The notes under the pieces were generated by a model. The model was not told where the DNA came from, searched no databases, and saw nothing but the letters and a program-made list of their open reading frames with translations. Made by a program: the position numbers and the translations under genes. Of a stretch of DNA of 8,546 nucleotides, positions 1 to 5,922 are shown in pieces. Source of the DNA: Gammaproteobacteria bacterium (GTDB lineage Bacteria; Pseudomonadota; Gammaproteobacteria; GCA-001735895); assembly GCA_029288195.1 (NCBI GenBank), contig JARFPR010000282.1:1-8546 (forward strand), given 5' to 3'. How positions within the stretch are numbered: the stretch's first letter is position 1; each line of letters begins with the position of its first letter.

Positions 1-9
1 GGGCAGAGC

Positions 10-1041
10 CTAGTTTCTGAATAAACTACGATTTTCGAACAATGGAAAACGCGTGTTCTCGACCGCATCGCCGGTGATGTAGTCGATCACTTCCTGAACC
101 CGGTCACTGGAACCGAAAATAAGCGGCACGCGCTTGTGCAACGAAACCAGTTTCATATCCAGTATCGGCTCTATACCGTCACTGGCCAGGCCACCGGATT
201 GTTCGATGATAAATGCGAATGGCAAGGCTTCGTATAGCAGGCGCAAGCGACCGCTCTCGTAACCGGGACGCGAATCCCCGGGATACAGGAAAACGCCGCC
301 GTGAACCAGGATGCGGTAGGCCTCCGCGACCAGCGAAGCGTTCCAGCGCATGTTGAAATCCTCGCCCAGGGGACCGCTCTCGCCGGCAATACAGTCGTCG
401 ATGAAATAGCGCACGCTGTCGTCCCAAAAACGATAGTTCGACGTATTGATGGCAAATTCGTGCTTCCCCGCCGGAATCCTCAGGGCATCGCTAACCTGGT
501 AAAACTTGTCGTCTTCGGGATCGAGCACGAAGCTATGAGTGCCATCACCGCAGGTCAGGATCAACCGGGTCTGGGGGCCGTAGAAAAGGAAGCCCGCCGC
601 TTTCTGGATATCGCCCAGATTACTGTCGAAGATACTCCCGGTATCGGCTGACAACACTGAAAACACGGTGCCGATCGAGGTATTGGTCTCGATATTCGAG
701 GAACCGTCGAGCGGGTCGATTGCCACCGCCAGGGGTGCATTGGCATCAATCTCAATCAATTCGTCACATTCTTCAGATGCGATAAAGCTAATGGGTAATT
801 TACCTAGCGCCTCGGCAAACAGGTTGTGAGAGAGTATATCGAGCGGTTTTTGAATATCGCCGTCCGCGTTAGTGCTATTGGTATCCACCGATTGTGCCGA
901 CAGGCCAAGCCGGGAAATGACTTTCGCGAGTTCTGCACCTGTGCTAGCGATCAATAGTAGTATCGAGGCAAGATCCTCGTGCATGCCGGACCGTTTCGCC
1001 GTTGTCGCCAGGTACTGTTCCAGACTGATTTCGGATGTCAT
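10..1041 (-). CDS. fbp: Class I fructose-1,6-bisphosphatase
   Basis: This cytoplasmic enzyme hydrolyses fructose-1,6-bisphosphate to fructose-6-phosphate and phosphate, in gluconeogenesis and in the regenerative phase of the Calvin cycle. The 343-aa product is close to the usual 330-340 aa of class I enzymes. Visible motifs in order are the metal-binding ASEE (residues 88-91), the IDPLDGSSN metal/phosphate loop (108-116), NMRWNASLVAE (230-240), the substrate-binding YPGDSRPGYESGRLRLLYEA segment (253-272) with the metal-ligand Glu280, and the GGLASDG/LHKRVPLIFGSS C-terminus. The N-terminal ISLEQYL aligns with the start of known class I enzymes, which supports the ATG at 1041. The Shine-Dalgarno site is weak. 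It is divergent from a CbbR-type regulator, so a Calvin-cycle role (cbbF) is likely, though a housekeeping fbp cannot be excluded. Family assignment is firm; pathway assignment is inferred from the neighbour. Confidence 0.96.
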   Translation of the reverse strand: MTSEISLEQYLATTAKRSGMHEDLASILLLIASTGAELAKVISRLGLSAQSVDTNSTNADGDIQKPLDILSHNLFAEALGKLPISFIASEECDELIEIDANAPLAVAIDPLDGSSNIETNTSIGTVFSVLSADTGSIFDSNLGDIQKAAGFLFYGPQTRLILTCGDGTHSFVLDPEDDKFYQVSDALRIPAGKHEFAINTSNYRFWDDSVRYFIDDCIAGESGPLGEDFNMRWNASLVAEAYRILVHGGVFLYPGDSRPGYESGRLRLLYEALPFAFIIEQSGGLASDGIEPILDMKLVSLHKRVPLIFGSSDRVQEVIDYITGDAVENTRFPLFENRSLFRN

Positions 1042-1124
1042 TTTAGCGTTTCACATCTTATCTATATGTGCCGGGATTCTGCAGAGACTTGATTATTTAG
1101 TAAAGTTTAATAAACTTTCGGATA
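1042..1124. promoter_or_regulatory. Divergent fbp/cbbR control region
   Basis: This is the 83-bp non-coding gap between two divergent genes. For the plus strand I see TTGATT (1089-1094), a 16-nt spacer and TAAACT (1111-1116), a plausible sigma-70 promoter for cbbR. For the minus strand a TATAGA-like -10 (1061-1066) has no good -35, as expected of a promoter needing an activator. The sequence TTA-N7-TTA (1097-1109) fits the TNA-N7/8-TNA pattern reported for CbbR sites and also the LysR T-N11-A box. Promoter calls are by eye. Confidence 0.55.
1102..1118. promoter_or_regulatory. Perfect palindrome, candidate CbbR operator
   Basis: AAAGTTTA and TAAACTTT form perfect 8-bp arms around a single central A at 1110. 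The palindrome contains the predicted cbbR -10 hexamer (1111-1116), so a protein bound here would block cbbR transcription. It lies on the cbbR side of the divergent region, upstream of the fbp promoter, which suits a LysR protein that represses its own gene while activating the divergent one. The symmetry is seen; the binding protein is inferred. Confidence 0.5.
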
Positions 1125-2057
1125 ATGAAAGAAAAACTTTACCCCTGGTTGCGCCAGATGACCCTGAAACAGCTGCGGGGTTTCACAGCCGTAGTTGAAG
1201 CAGGCAGTGTATCGGGTGCCGCCAAGCATCTGCACCTGACGCCACCCGCAGTCTCGCTGCAGTTGCGCGATCTTGACGCGGCTATTGGCTTACCCCTGCT
1301 GGAACGCAGCGACCATGGATTGATCCCGACTCTGGCGGGTCGCGAATTACTATCCCTGGCGCTGGAAATACAGGACTCGCTGGATCGATTCGGTGAAACC
1401 GCGACTGAATTAAAGGGGGTAGATCATGGCATTGTCTCGGTCGGCGTAGTCAGTACCGCACGCTACTTTGCGCCAACGATATTGGCTGAATTCATGAAAA
1501 TCTACCAGGACATTAAAATTCAACTACTGGTAGGGAACCGCGAAAAAACTATGGAGAAACTGGAAAGCATGGAGCTCGATTTTGCCATCACCGGTTTGCC
1601 ACCAGACCATTTTGCTGTAAAGAAAGAATTTATTGCAAAACACCCGCAGATTATCATTGCCGCCCCGGATCACCCGCTGGCGGATAAGAAAAGAATCTCT
1701 TTGTCAGAATTGCAAGATGAGACATTCCTGTTACGAGAAGCCGGATCCGGCACTCGCTCGGTGACCGACAAACTGTTTACACGCAACAAGAGCCTGCCCA
1801 GGTCAGGATTGGAATTCGGCAGCAACGAAACCATCAAACAGGCGGTGATGGCGGGTATGGGAATCGCGGTAATTTCGTCGCACACGGTTGATGCCGAACT
1901 CAAGGAGAAGCGCCTGGTTTCACTTGACGTCAAGGGATTACCGATCAACCGTAAATGGTTCGTGGTCAAGCACGGTAATAAGCGCTTCCTGCCGTCTGCC
2001 CAGGCATTGTGGAATTTTGTCGCACGCAATGGCAAGTACTACCTGCCCCAACCCTGA
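1125..2057 (+). CDS. cbbR: LysR-family regulator, CbbR type
   Basis: This is a DNA-binding regulator of Calvin-cycle genes; CbbR proteins sense metabolites through a periplasmic-binding-protein-like domain. The N-terminal winged helix-turn-helix covers about residues 13-73 (LKQLRGFTAVVEAGSVSGAA, then TPPAVSLQLRDLDAAIGLPL). The effector domain carries CbbR-like landmarks: STARYFAP (110-117), LLVGNRE (134-140), DFAITGLPP (152-160), REAGSGTR (204-211), GSNETIKQAVMAGMGIAVIS (232-251) and KWFVVKH. The length of 310 aa is normal. Two starts are possible: ATG 1125, or ATG 1158, which gives MTLKQLRGF as the N-terminus, closer to most LysR proteins. A promoter with its -10 at 1111-1116 would start the transcript at about 1123, so use of 1125 would be nearly leaderless; I slightly favour 1158. 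It is divergent from fbp. CbbR subtype is very likely but rests on motif memory. Confidence 0.92.
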   Translation: MKEKLYPWLRQMTLKQLRGFTAVVEAGSVSGAAKHLHLTPPAVSLQLRDLDAAIGLPLLERSDHGLIPTLAGRELLSLALEIQDSLDRFGETATELKGVDHGIVSVGVVSTARYFAPTILAEFMKIYQDIKIQLLVGNREKTMEKLESMELDFAITGLPPDHFAVKKEFIAKHPQIIIAAPDHPLADKKRISLSELQDETFLLREAGSGTRSVTDKLFTRNKSLPRSGLEFGSNETIKQAVMAGMGIAVISSHTVDAELKEKRLVSLDVKGLPINRKWFVVKHGNKRFLPSAQALWNFVARNGKYYLPQP

Positions 2058-2122
2058 GTCCACTCGCGTTGAACGCTGGCCGCGCGAAGTGACTCCTGGA
2101 TTACTGGATAAATTTAGCTTGA

Positions 2123-2150
2123 GTTACAGCTTGCAATTGTAAGTTGTAAC
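2123..2150. repeat. 28-bp imperfect palindrome
   Basis: The sequence from GTTACA (2123) to GTAAC (2150) is a palindrome centred on AATT (2135-2138). Of the 28 positions, 24 match their reverse complement. The four exceptions form two G/T pairs, which would be G-U wobbles in plus-strand RNA. It shares its right half with the perfect inverted repeat at 2137-2163, so the two structures exclude one another. Confidence 0.7.
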
Positions 2151-2163
2151 TTGCAACTTACAA
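2137..2163. promoter_or_regulatory. Perfect 10-bp-arm inverted repeat, candidate operator
   Basis: TTGTAAGTTG (2137-2146) and CAACTTACAA (2154-2163) are exact reverse complements separated by 7 nt. The repeat lies just upstream of a TATAAT element at 2170-2175 and covers the place where a -35 box would sit, the classic position for an operator. The heptamer CTTGCAA occurs at both 2130-2136 and 2150-2156. No T-tract follows, so an intrinsic terminator for cbbR is unlikely. The bound regulator is unknown. Confidence 0.6.
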
Positions 2164-2169
2164 AATTAA

Positions 2170-2175
2170 TATAAT
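2170..2175 (+). promoter_or_regulatory. -10 element for the hydrolase gene
   Basis: A perfect TATAAT lies about 60 nt before the hydrolase start. The best -35-like hexamer is TTGTAA (2144-2149) at a 20-nt spacing, which is too long; at 17 nt there is only TAACTT. A weak -35 buried in palindromes suggests a regulated promoter, possibly activator dependent. Confidence 0.45.
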
Positions 2176-2234
2176 CATTCAGACGGCGATGTCGATCGAA
2201 CCTTGATCGGGACCCATTTATAGAGGACTTAAGT

Positions 2235-2933
2235 TTGGATCAACGGCGCACACTCGTGTTAATGCCCGGGCTCGATGGCACCGGCAAATTGTTTGAGCCC
2301 ATCATTCCATTGCTCCAAACACACTTCGATTTGACCATCGTAACCTATCCAGATCTCGATTCGCTTACGGATTATGTCAACTGTGCACAAAACCAGCTGC
2401 CGGAGACGCCAGGATTCTCGTTGCTTGCCGAGTCCTTCTCCGGTCCTGTCGCAATGTCTTTAATGGCACATCTACCCGACCAGATCGGTCCTTCGGTTCT
2501 AACTTCAACTTTCGCACGCTCTCCATTGGCAACGTTAACACGCATGTTGGGTTATGTTCCCGAGCACATGTTTTCCATTGGTGCATTAAACGATTTCTGC
2601 CTGGATGTATACGCGACCGATAACGAAGACTTATCGGAAACACAGCCGTTGCCGCTAAACGTGACCGAGCAGATTGACGGTGCGCTGTTAAGACACCGGA
2701 TCTCGGTTTTAAGTCGGGTCGACGTTTCAGCCCTTTTACCGAACATCGAAATCCCCATTCTTTATCTGCACGGGGTGCGAGATCGCATCGTTACCGAGCA
2801 CGATGCCCAAATGATTGAGGATTACCTGCCTAATGTGAGTCGGGTCGATATCGACGCGCCCCACTTGCTGCTGCAAACCCAACCGTCTCGATGTGCCCAG
2901 CTGATCTGTAACCACATTCAACCAGGCCAGTAA
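2235..2933 (+). CDS. Alpha/beta-hydrolase fold protein
   Basis: This is a 232-aa serine hydrolase of the alpha/beta fold, probably cytoplasmic, as no signal peptide is visible. The oxyanion-hole segment MPGLDGTG is at residues 10-17. The nucleophile elbow reads AESFSGP (65-71), a variant of GxSxG with Ala in the first position, making Ser67 the likely nucleophile. Asp183 in LHGVRDRIV and His210 in DAPHLLL complete a plausible triad. The start is TTG 2235, preceded by AGAGGA (2222-2227) at a 7-nt spacing; the next Met is residue 10, inside the first conserved motif, so it cannot be the start. The fold is clear. The substrate is not: an esterase, a thioesterase or a BioH-like carboxylesterase are all possible, and the neighbours do not decide. 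It appears to be monocistronic. Confidence 0.88.
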   Translation: MDQRRTLVLMPGLDGTGKLFEPIIPLLQTHFDLTIVTYPDLDSLTDYVNCAQNQLPETPGFSLLAESFSGPVAMSLMAHLPDQIGPSVLTSTFARSPLATLTRMLGYVPEHMFSIGALNDFCLDVYATDNEDLSETQPLPLNVTEQIDGALLRHRISVLSRVDVSALLPNIEIPILYLHGVRDRIVTEHDAQMIEDYLPNVSRVDIDAPHLLLQTQPSRCAQLICNHIQPGQ

Positions 2934-3304
2934 GCCATTACCCTATGTTTGATCGATAAAAGTTTGACGAAGATTCGTCGACAAACTCGAAAGTGGCACA
3001 GTCTAGCTTGACATGGCCTGAGCAATGCCACAGTCGACATCGCCCTGAATCGAAAATTCCGGTGATTAATTGGAAGCCTCTTGCATTATTATCTTTTTAG
3101 CAATAACGTCGCTGATTTAATATGCCGTATGTAACAACCGGCGGGATAACCTTCAACCCGAACAGCCCATGGCAGTTCCGAACGCGAAATGGTCATGTGC
3201 TTTTTTTAGCATTTCCAGGGTAAATGGGGCGACCTTTCCCGAACCGGTTAACCGCGTACACTGTTTCAATACAGCGAGACCTTTCTAACCATAGGAGATT
3301 GGCC
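2934..3304. other. 371-bp intergenic region without a recognised gene
   Basis: No open frame here looks coding. A bulged hairpin lies at 2961-2987 (AGTTTG/CAAACT outer arms, with ACGAA facing TTCGT inside and three unpaired bases). A long-range pair GTGGCA/TGCCAC lies at 2993-2998 and 3026-3031. Neither is followed by a T-tract. TTGACA occurs at 3008-3013 but has no -10 at a proper distance. TTGCAT (3081-3086), a 17-nt spacer and TAACGT (3104-3109) is a weak promoter candidate. There is no tRNA-like cloverleaf. The last part should carry the leader of the BON lipoprotein gene. Confidence 0.5.
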
Positions 3305-3631
3305 ATGAATCACTACCACATGAATTACTACAACAGGTTTGCCGCGTTTTTCCTTGCCGTTTTAGTAGCATCCCTTCTCGGATGTGCATCAACGGCCACG
3401 CAAGAGGGAACAGGAGAGTATCTCGATAGCACCGTCATCACTACCAAAGTTAAGGCCGCTATTTTTAACGAACCCACCCTTAAATCCCTGGAGATCAAAG
3501 TTGATACCTTTAAGGGTGTCGTTCAGTTGAGCGGTTTCGTCAACTCCCAGGACGACATCGACAAGGCGGTAAAAATCACGCAACAAATCGAGGGTGTGAA
3601 ATCCGTCAAGAATGATATGCAGCTTAAGTGA
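3305..3631 (+). CDS. BON-domain lipoprotein
   Basis: This small envelope lipoprotein has 108 aa. Residues 11-26 form a hydrophobic signal segment ending in the lipobox LLGC, with Cys27 as the lipidated residue. The following Ala-Ser is not an inner-membrane retention signal, so outer-membrane anchoring is expected. Residues 40-108 form one BON domain: the opening DSTVITTKVKAAIF, the central VDTFKGVVQLSGFVNSQDD and the closing GVKSVKNDMQLK are typical. BON domains occur in OsmY and related periplasmic proteins and are thought to bind membranes. The start is ATG 3305, with AGGAGA at 3293-3298 and a 6-nt spacing. The same frame opens at 3224, but that start would put 27 residues before the signal peptide and lacks such a site. 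Precise role unknown; envelope or osmotic stress is the family-based guess. Confidence 0.92.
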   Translation: MNHYHMNYYNRFAAFFLAVLVASLLGCASTATQEGTGEYLDSTVITTKVKAAIFNEPTLKSLEIKVDTFKGVVQLSGFVNSQDDIDKAVKITQQIEGVKSVKNDMQLK

Positions 3632-3710
3632 TCTTGACACTCACCTGATCTGATGAAGCCTGCGAGTGCAAACATGGACGCCCGCTATTGGTAGAAGATG
3701 ATTGCCTGGA

Positions 3711-3738
3711 TTGACTTTTTCCTGAAACCTCATAAAAT
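3711..3738 (+). promoter_or_regulatory. Sigma-70-like promoter
   Basis: TTGACT (3711-3716) and TAAAAT (3733-3738) are separated by 16 nt, with five of six consensus bases in each box. It is the best promoter seen in the window. A perfect TATAAT at 3743-3748 lacks a matching -35. Transcription should start near 3745, leaving a very AT-rich leader of about 60-80 nt before the gene at 3808/3823. Confidence 0.6.
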
Positions 3739-3778
3739 ACTTTATAATTCAAATATAACTTGCTAAATTTAAAAGACT

Positions 3779-3807
3779 TAATTATTTCGAATTTGATTAA
3801 ATAATTA
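3779..3807. repeat. AT-only inverted repeat in mRNA leader
   Basis: TAATTATTT (3779-3787) and AAATAATTA (3799-3807) are perfect 9-bp arms made only of A and T around an 11-nt loop. The right arm ends exactly where the GTGAGG Shine-Dalgarno-like segment begins (3808-3813). It could be an operator or a weak leader hairpin beside the ribosome site. Confidence 0.55.
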
Positions 3808-3822
3808 GTGAGGTTTGCGGAT

Positions 3823-4137
3823 TTGTCTTATATAAAAAAAATGGTCGAAAGGCGTGCTTCCAGGCGCGATCGGCGTTTCTTGGGAAACCGACGCTCCAAC
3901 TACATGCAATATATTCACGCCGCCAACGAAGAAAACAAACGATTGGGGTTATTCTGGCAGCGATTGATTGCTCAGGATTTTGTCACTGAAGAAGACGCGT
4001 TGTTACTGGCCGAGAATTTCTTCCAGGAGTTAGGCGGGTACAGTGACGAGATGGCGAAGGACATGGTGCGAAAAATCTTGAGCGAAGTCGCTGATCAGTA
4101 CAGGAATGAATCAACCTTAAACTCGGCAACCAATTAG
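3823..4137 (+). CDS. Small hypothetical protein with Arg-rich N-terminus
   Basis: I do not recognise this protein. The frame is open from GTG 3808 (109 aa); TTG 3823 (104 aa) is preferred because GTGAGG at 3808-3813 then serves as a Shine-Dalgarno site with about 9 nt spacing. An ATG at 3841 lacks a ribosome site. Starting from that Met, the protein reads VERRASRRDRRFLGNRR, with nine arginines in 17 residues, suggesting a nucleic-acid or acidic-partner contact. The rest looks helical and more acidic (AANEENKRLGLFWQRL, TEEDALLLAENFFQEL, DEMAKDMVRKILSEVADQY), with no signal peptide, membrane segment or cysteine. A good promoter and an inverted repeat precede it, which supports a real gene. It is convergent with yajD. 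Confidence 0.72.
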   Translation: MSYIKKMVERRASRRDRRFLGNRRSNYMQYIHAANEENKRLGLFWQRLIAQDFVTEEDALLLAENFFQELGGYSDEMAKDMVRKILSEVADQYRNESTLNSATN

Positions 4138-4171
4138 CTGGCAATTCATCCTGTAAAATACCCCTGCCAGC
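4137..4171. repeat. Inverted repeat between convergent genes
   Basis: GCTGGCA (4137-4143) and TGCCAGC (4165-4171) are exact 7-bp arms with a 21-nt loop, starting at the last base of the upstream stop codon. A TTTTT run follows at 4181-4185, 9 nt after the stem. Loop size and distance make it a poor intrinsic terminator, but it is the only candidate between these convergent genes. Confidence 0.35.
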
Positions 4172-4274
4172 GTGCCGGGATTTTTGTGTTTACCCAGCGT
4201 CTGCGGCCACCCGGATCAGGGCTATTGTCAATTGCAGCAAATAGTTTTCGCGAATGGCATAACGAAAGTTTCGA

Positions 4275-4643
4275 CTACTTTTTTTGTTTAAGCATTGAGG
4301 CCAGATCCGCAAACGGGTTATAGGTTTCCTCTTTATTTTGCGTTTCAGTTGTGGAGTCACCATAAGCTGAGTCAACAAGGCGGGAATGCTCGTTATCATG
4401 ACAATAAACACATAACAGCTCCCAGTTGCTGCCGTCATCCGGGTTATTGTCATGATCGTGATCGCGATGATGTACGGTCAGCTCCTGCAGGTTTTTCTCG
4501 TTGAACTCACGGGCACATCGGCCGCATACCCACGGATACATTTTCAATGCCCTGCTGCGGTAACTTTTCTCTCTTTCTTCTCGAGCATCGCGCGCCTGCG
4601 AAACAACGCGATCAAGTTTGTCAGTAGAATTTTTCGATGACAT
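4275..4643 (-). CDS. yajD: YajD-type HNH nuclease-family protein
   Basis: This 122-aa cytoplasmic protein closely resembles YajD, a gammaproteobacterial HNH-family protein of about 115 aa. The core shows the zinc-binding pairs WVCGRC (Cys40, Cys43) and LLCVYC (Cys78, Cys81). Between them lies the HNH signature: LTVHHRDHDHDNNPDDGSNW with His58/His59, Asp61, His62 and Asn73, followed by His82 and His86. The family-typical tail YNPFADLASML ends the protein. The first 25 or so residues are charged and probably vary between relatives. The start is ATG 4643; its Shine-Dalgarno site is weak. The substrate is not known from sequence: the fold suggests metal-dependent DNA nicking or cleavage, but its cellular role is unsettled. 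It stands alone, convergent with the small Arg-rich gene, with no cognate immunity or restriction partner visible. Confidence 0.93.
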   Translation of the reverse strand: MSSKNSTDKLDRVVSQARDAREEREKSYRSRALKMYPWVCGRCAREFNEKNLQELTVHHRDHDHDNNPDDGSNWELLCVYCHDNEHSRLVDSAYGDSTTETQNKEETYNPFADLASMLKQKK

Positions 4644-4891
4644 TGTGGCTATCTAACAGGTTTGTTTTCGCCTCTGGCGTCCGTATTGTCAGACCCTTGC
4701 CTTAATGACTTAAGCAACATTTCTCTATACTACGCTTCCTATCATCCAAATAGCTACCGGAACCGTAAACAGCTTAATCTTATTATTCACGGTCAGTTAC
4801 CTTGTTACCGTTACCGTACGGGCAACTCCAAAATGAAACCTCTATCGTTAATGTCTTCGTGTAACGAATTCGCCCATGTCCGGGGTGGATT

Positions 4892-5734
4892 TTGGACTGC
4901 AGCCTAGTGCGCGCACTGTCCGGGCATCGATACTGGAGGTCGGAGCAGTCCGCCGGGAGCAAATTCTTTGTTGCTGGGTTAATACTGCTGGTTAGCATGA
5001 CATGCACGATAATGCCGGTAGCCAGCGACGATAGTCGTGGAGAGGCGCGTGAGCGTATAGAACCCGAAGGCTTCCTGTACGGTATCGGGCTGGCGGTTGA
5101 TCGTGAAATTTACAAGGACTACGAGCGAAGAGTAATTCTGTTACCCGTACTTGGCTACCGCGGCGAAAAGTTAACCGTATTTGGTCCTTTTGTTCGCTAC
5201 GAGGTATTGAAATCGGGAGCTGTAGAGTTTTCAATTCAGGCAAGCCCCAGGTTTGACGGCTTCGACGAATCTGACAGTGATACTTTCGAAGGCATGGATG
5301 AACGAAAGTTTTCCATGGACCTTGGTTTTGGCTTCGAGTACGCAAGAGATGACTTGAAGTTTGAACTGTCAAGCCTGCATGACGTGCTCGGCCGCTCCAA
5401 CGGCACAGAGCTGAGCGCCGGGATAAGCAAAGTGTTTCGCAGCGGATCCCTGTTTATCGAACCGGGTATCGGATTCAGTTACCTGGACAGTCGACATGTT
5501 GATTATTATTACGGCGTCAGTGCCAGTGAGGTAACCAGTTTCAGGCCCGGGTTCGAGGGTGACGACGCCGTCAACACAAATATTACATTTGCAGTTACGA
5601 CACCAGCACTTTTTAACGGTCTGACCCGATTTGGTTTTGAGCATACCTGGTACGATCCCGATATTTCAGATAGCCCGCTCACTGACGAGGATACGAGTCT
5701 AAGTTTCTTTTTCGCCTATTCCAGGTTTTTTTAG
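4892..5734 (+). CDS. MipA/OmpV-family outer-membrane protein
   Basis: This is a predicted outer-membrane beta-barrel. Relatives include OmpV and MipA, the latter described in E. coli as a scaffold for murein synthesis and hydrolysis enzymes. A signal peptide is visible at residues 24-45 (KFFVAGLILLVSMTCTIMPVASDD). After it come family-like segments FLYGIGLAVDREIY, LPVLGYRGEKLTVFGPFVRYEV and LGFGFEYARDDLKFELSSLHD, and the barrel ends in LSFFFAYSRFF with terminal Phe, the usual Bam signal. The start is unsettled: TTG 4892 (280 aa) follows GGTGGA (4884-4889) closely, and GTG 4907 (275 aa) has no good site. A GGAGG at 4936-4940 has no ATG, GTG or TTG behind it in this frame. The first in-frame ATG, at residue 36, would cut into the signal peptide. 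Family confidence is good; function unknown. Confidence 0.87.
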   Translation: MDCSLVRALSGHRYWRSEQSAGSKFFVAGLILLVSMTCTIMPVASDDSRGEARERIEPEGFLYGIGLAVDREIYKDYERRVILLPVLGYRGEKLTVFGPFVRYEVLKSGAVEFSIQASPRFDGFDESDSDTFEGMDERKFSMDLGFGFEYARDDLKFELSSLHDVLGRSNGTELSAGISKVFRSGSLFIEPGIGFSYLDSRHVDYYYGVSASEVTSFRPGFEGDDAVNTNITFAVTTPALFNGLTRFGFEHTWYDPDISDSPLTDEDTSLSFFFAYSRFF

Positions 5735-5792
5735 CTTCACCAGAATACTTTTACTCCCCTTATTCTCGAGGCGTCTCCCGCTTACCACTCTG

Positions 5793-5812
5793 ATGCCGGC
5801 ATGAAAGGCCGG
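5793..5812. repeat. GC-rich hairpin downstream of the barrel gene
   Basis: CCGGC (5796-5800) and GCCGG (5808-5812) form a 5-bp GC stem with a 7-nt loop. The left part is also the self-complementary ATGCCGGCAT (5793-5802). No T-tract follows, so this may be a transcript 3'-end stabiliser or merely chance. Confidence 0.3.
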
Positions 5813-5861
5813 GACAGACTGCCACCGAACCTGGTTCCTCTGCGGTTATAATCTGCCCTCC

Positions 5862-5890
5862 TTGACTCTAAATAACCGAAAAGGTACCGT
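5862..5890 (+). promoter_or_regulatory. Putative promoter of the thioredoxin/propeller pair
   Basis: TTGACT (5862-5867) and TACCGT (5885-5890) are 17 nt apart; the -10 keeps the three most conserved positions (T1, A2, T6). Transcription would start near 5897, ahead of the AGAGGA site at 5915-5920. A perfect TATAAT at 5847-5852 is an alternative -10 but has no -35. Confidence 0.35.
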
Positions 5891-5922
5891 TTTTTTCTAG
5901 ATTACGAAAAAGACAGAGGACT

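Noticed and set aside
301..651. Open frame on the plus strand inside fbp
   Set aside because: It lies wholly within the well-supported fbp gene on the other strand and has no recognisable domain or ribosome site.
872..1198. Plus-strand open frame spanning the fbp start and the divergent region
   Set aside because: It overlaps fbp in antisense and the start of cbbR in another frame; its composition is low in recognisable motifs.
2137..2175. Inverted repeat as a Rho-independent terminator of cbbR
   Set aside because: The stem is not GC-rich and is followed by AAAATTAATATAAT rather than a T-tract; promoter/operator is the better reading.
3197..3210. TGCT-TTTTTT-AGCA hairpin before the BON gene
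   Set aside because: Four-bp arms around a T-run are too short to support a terminator or riboswitch claim.
4263..4273. CGAAA-G-TTTCG palindrome next to the yajD stop codon
   Set aside because: The central loop is one base and no T-tract follows on the yajD strand, so it is not a credible terminator.
4275..4643. YajD-type HNH protein as part of a phage-defence or toxin system
   Set aside because: YajD is a widely distributed housekeeping-type family, and no methylase, immunity or defence partner flanks it.
4662..4907. 81-codon open frame before the MipA/OmpV gene
   Set aside because: No ribosome site, no recognisable motif and an unnatural composition; only its last part (from 4834) is mentioned as a possible leader.
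5876..5896. ACC-GAAAA-GGT followed by TTTTTTT as a terminator
   Set aside because: A three-base-pair stem is too weak, and the stretch fits better as promoter and leader of the thioredoxin gene.
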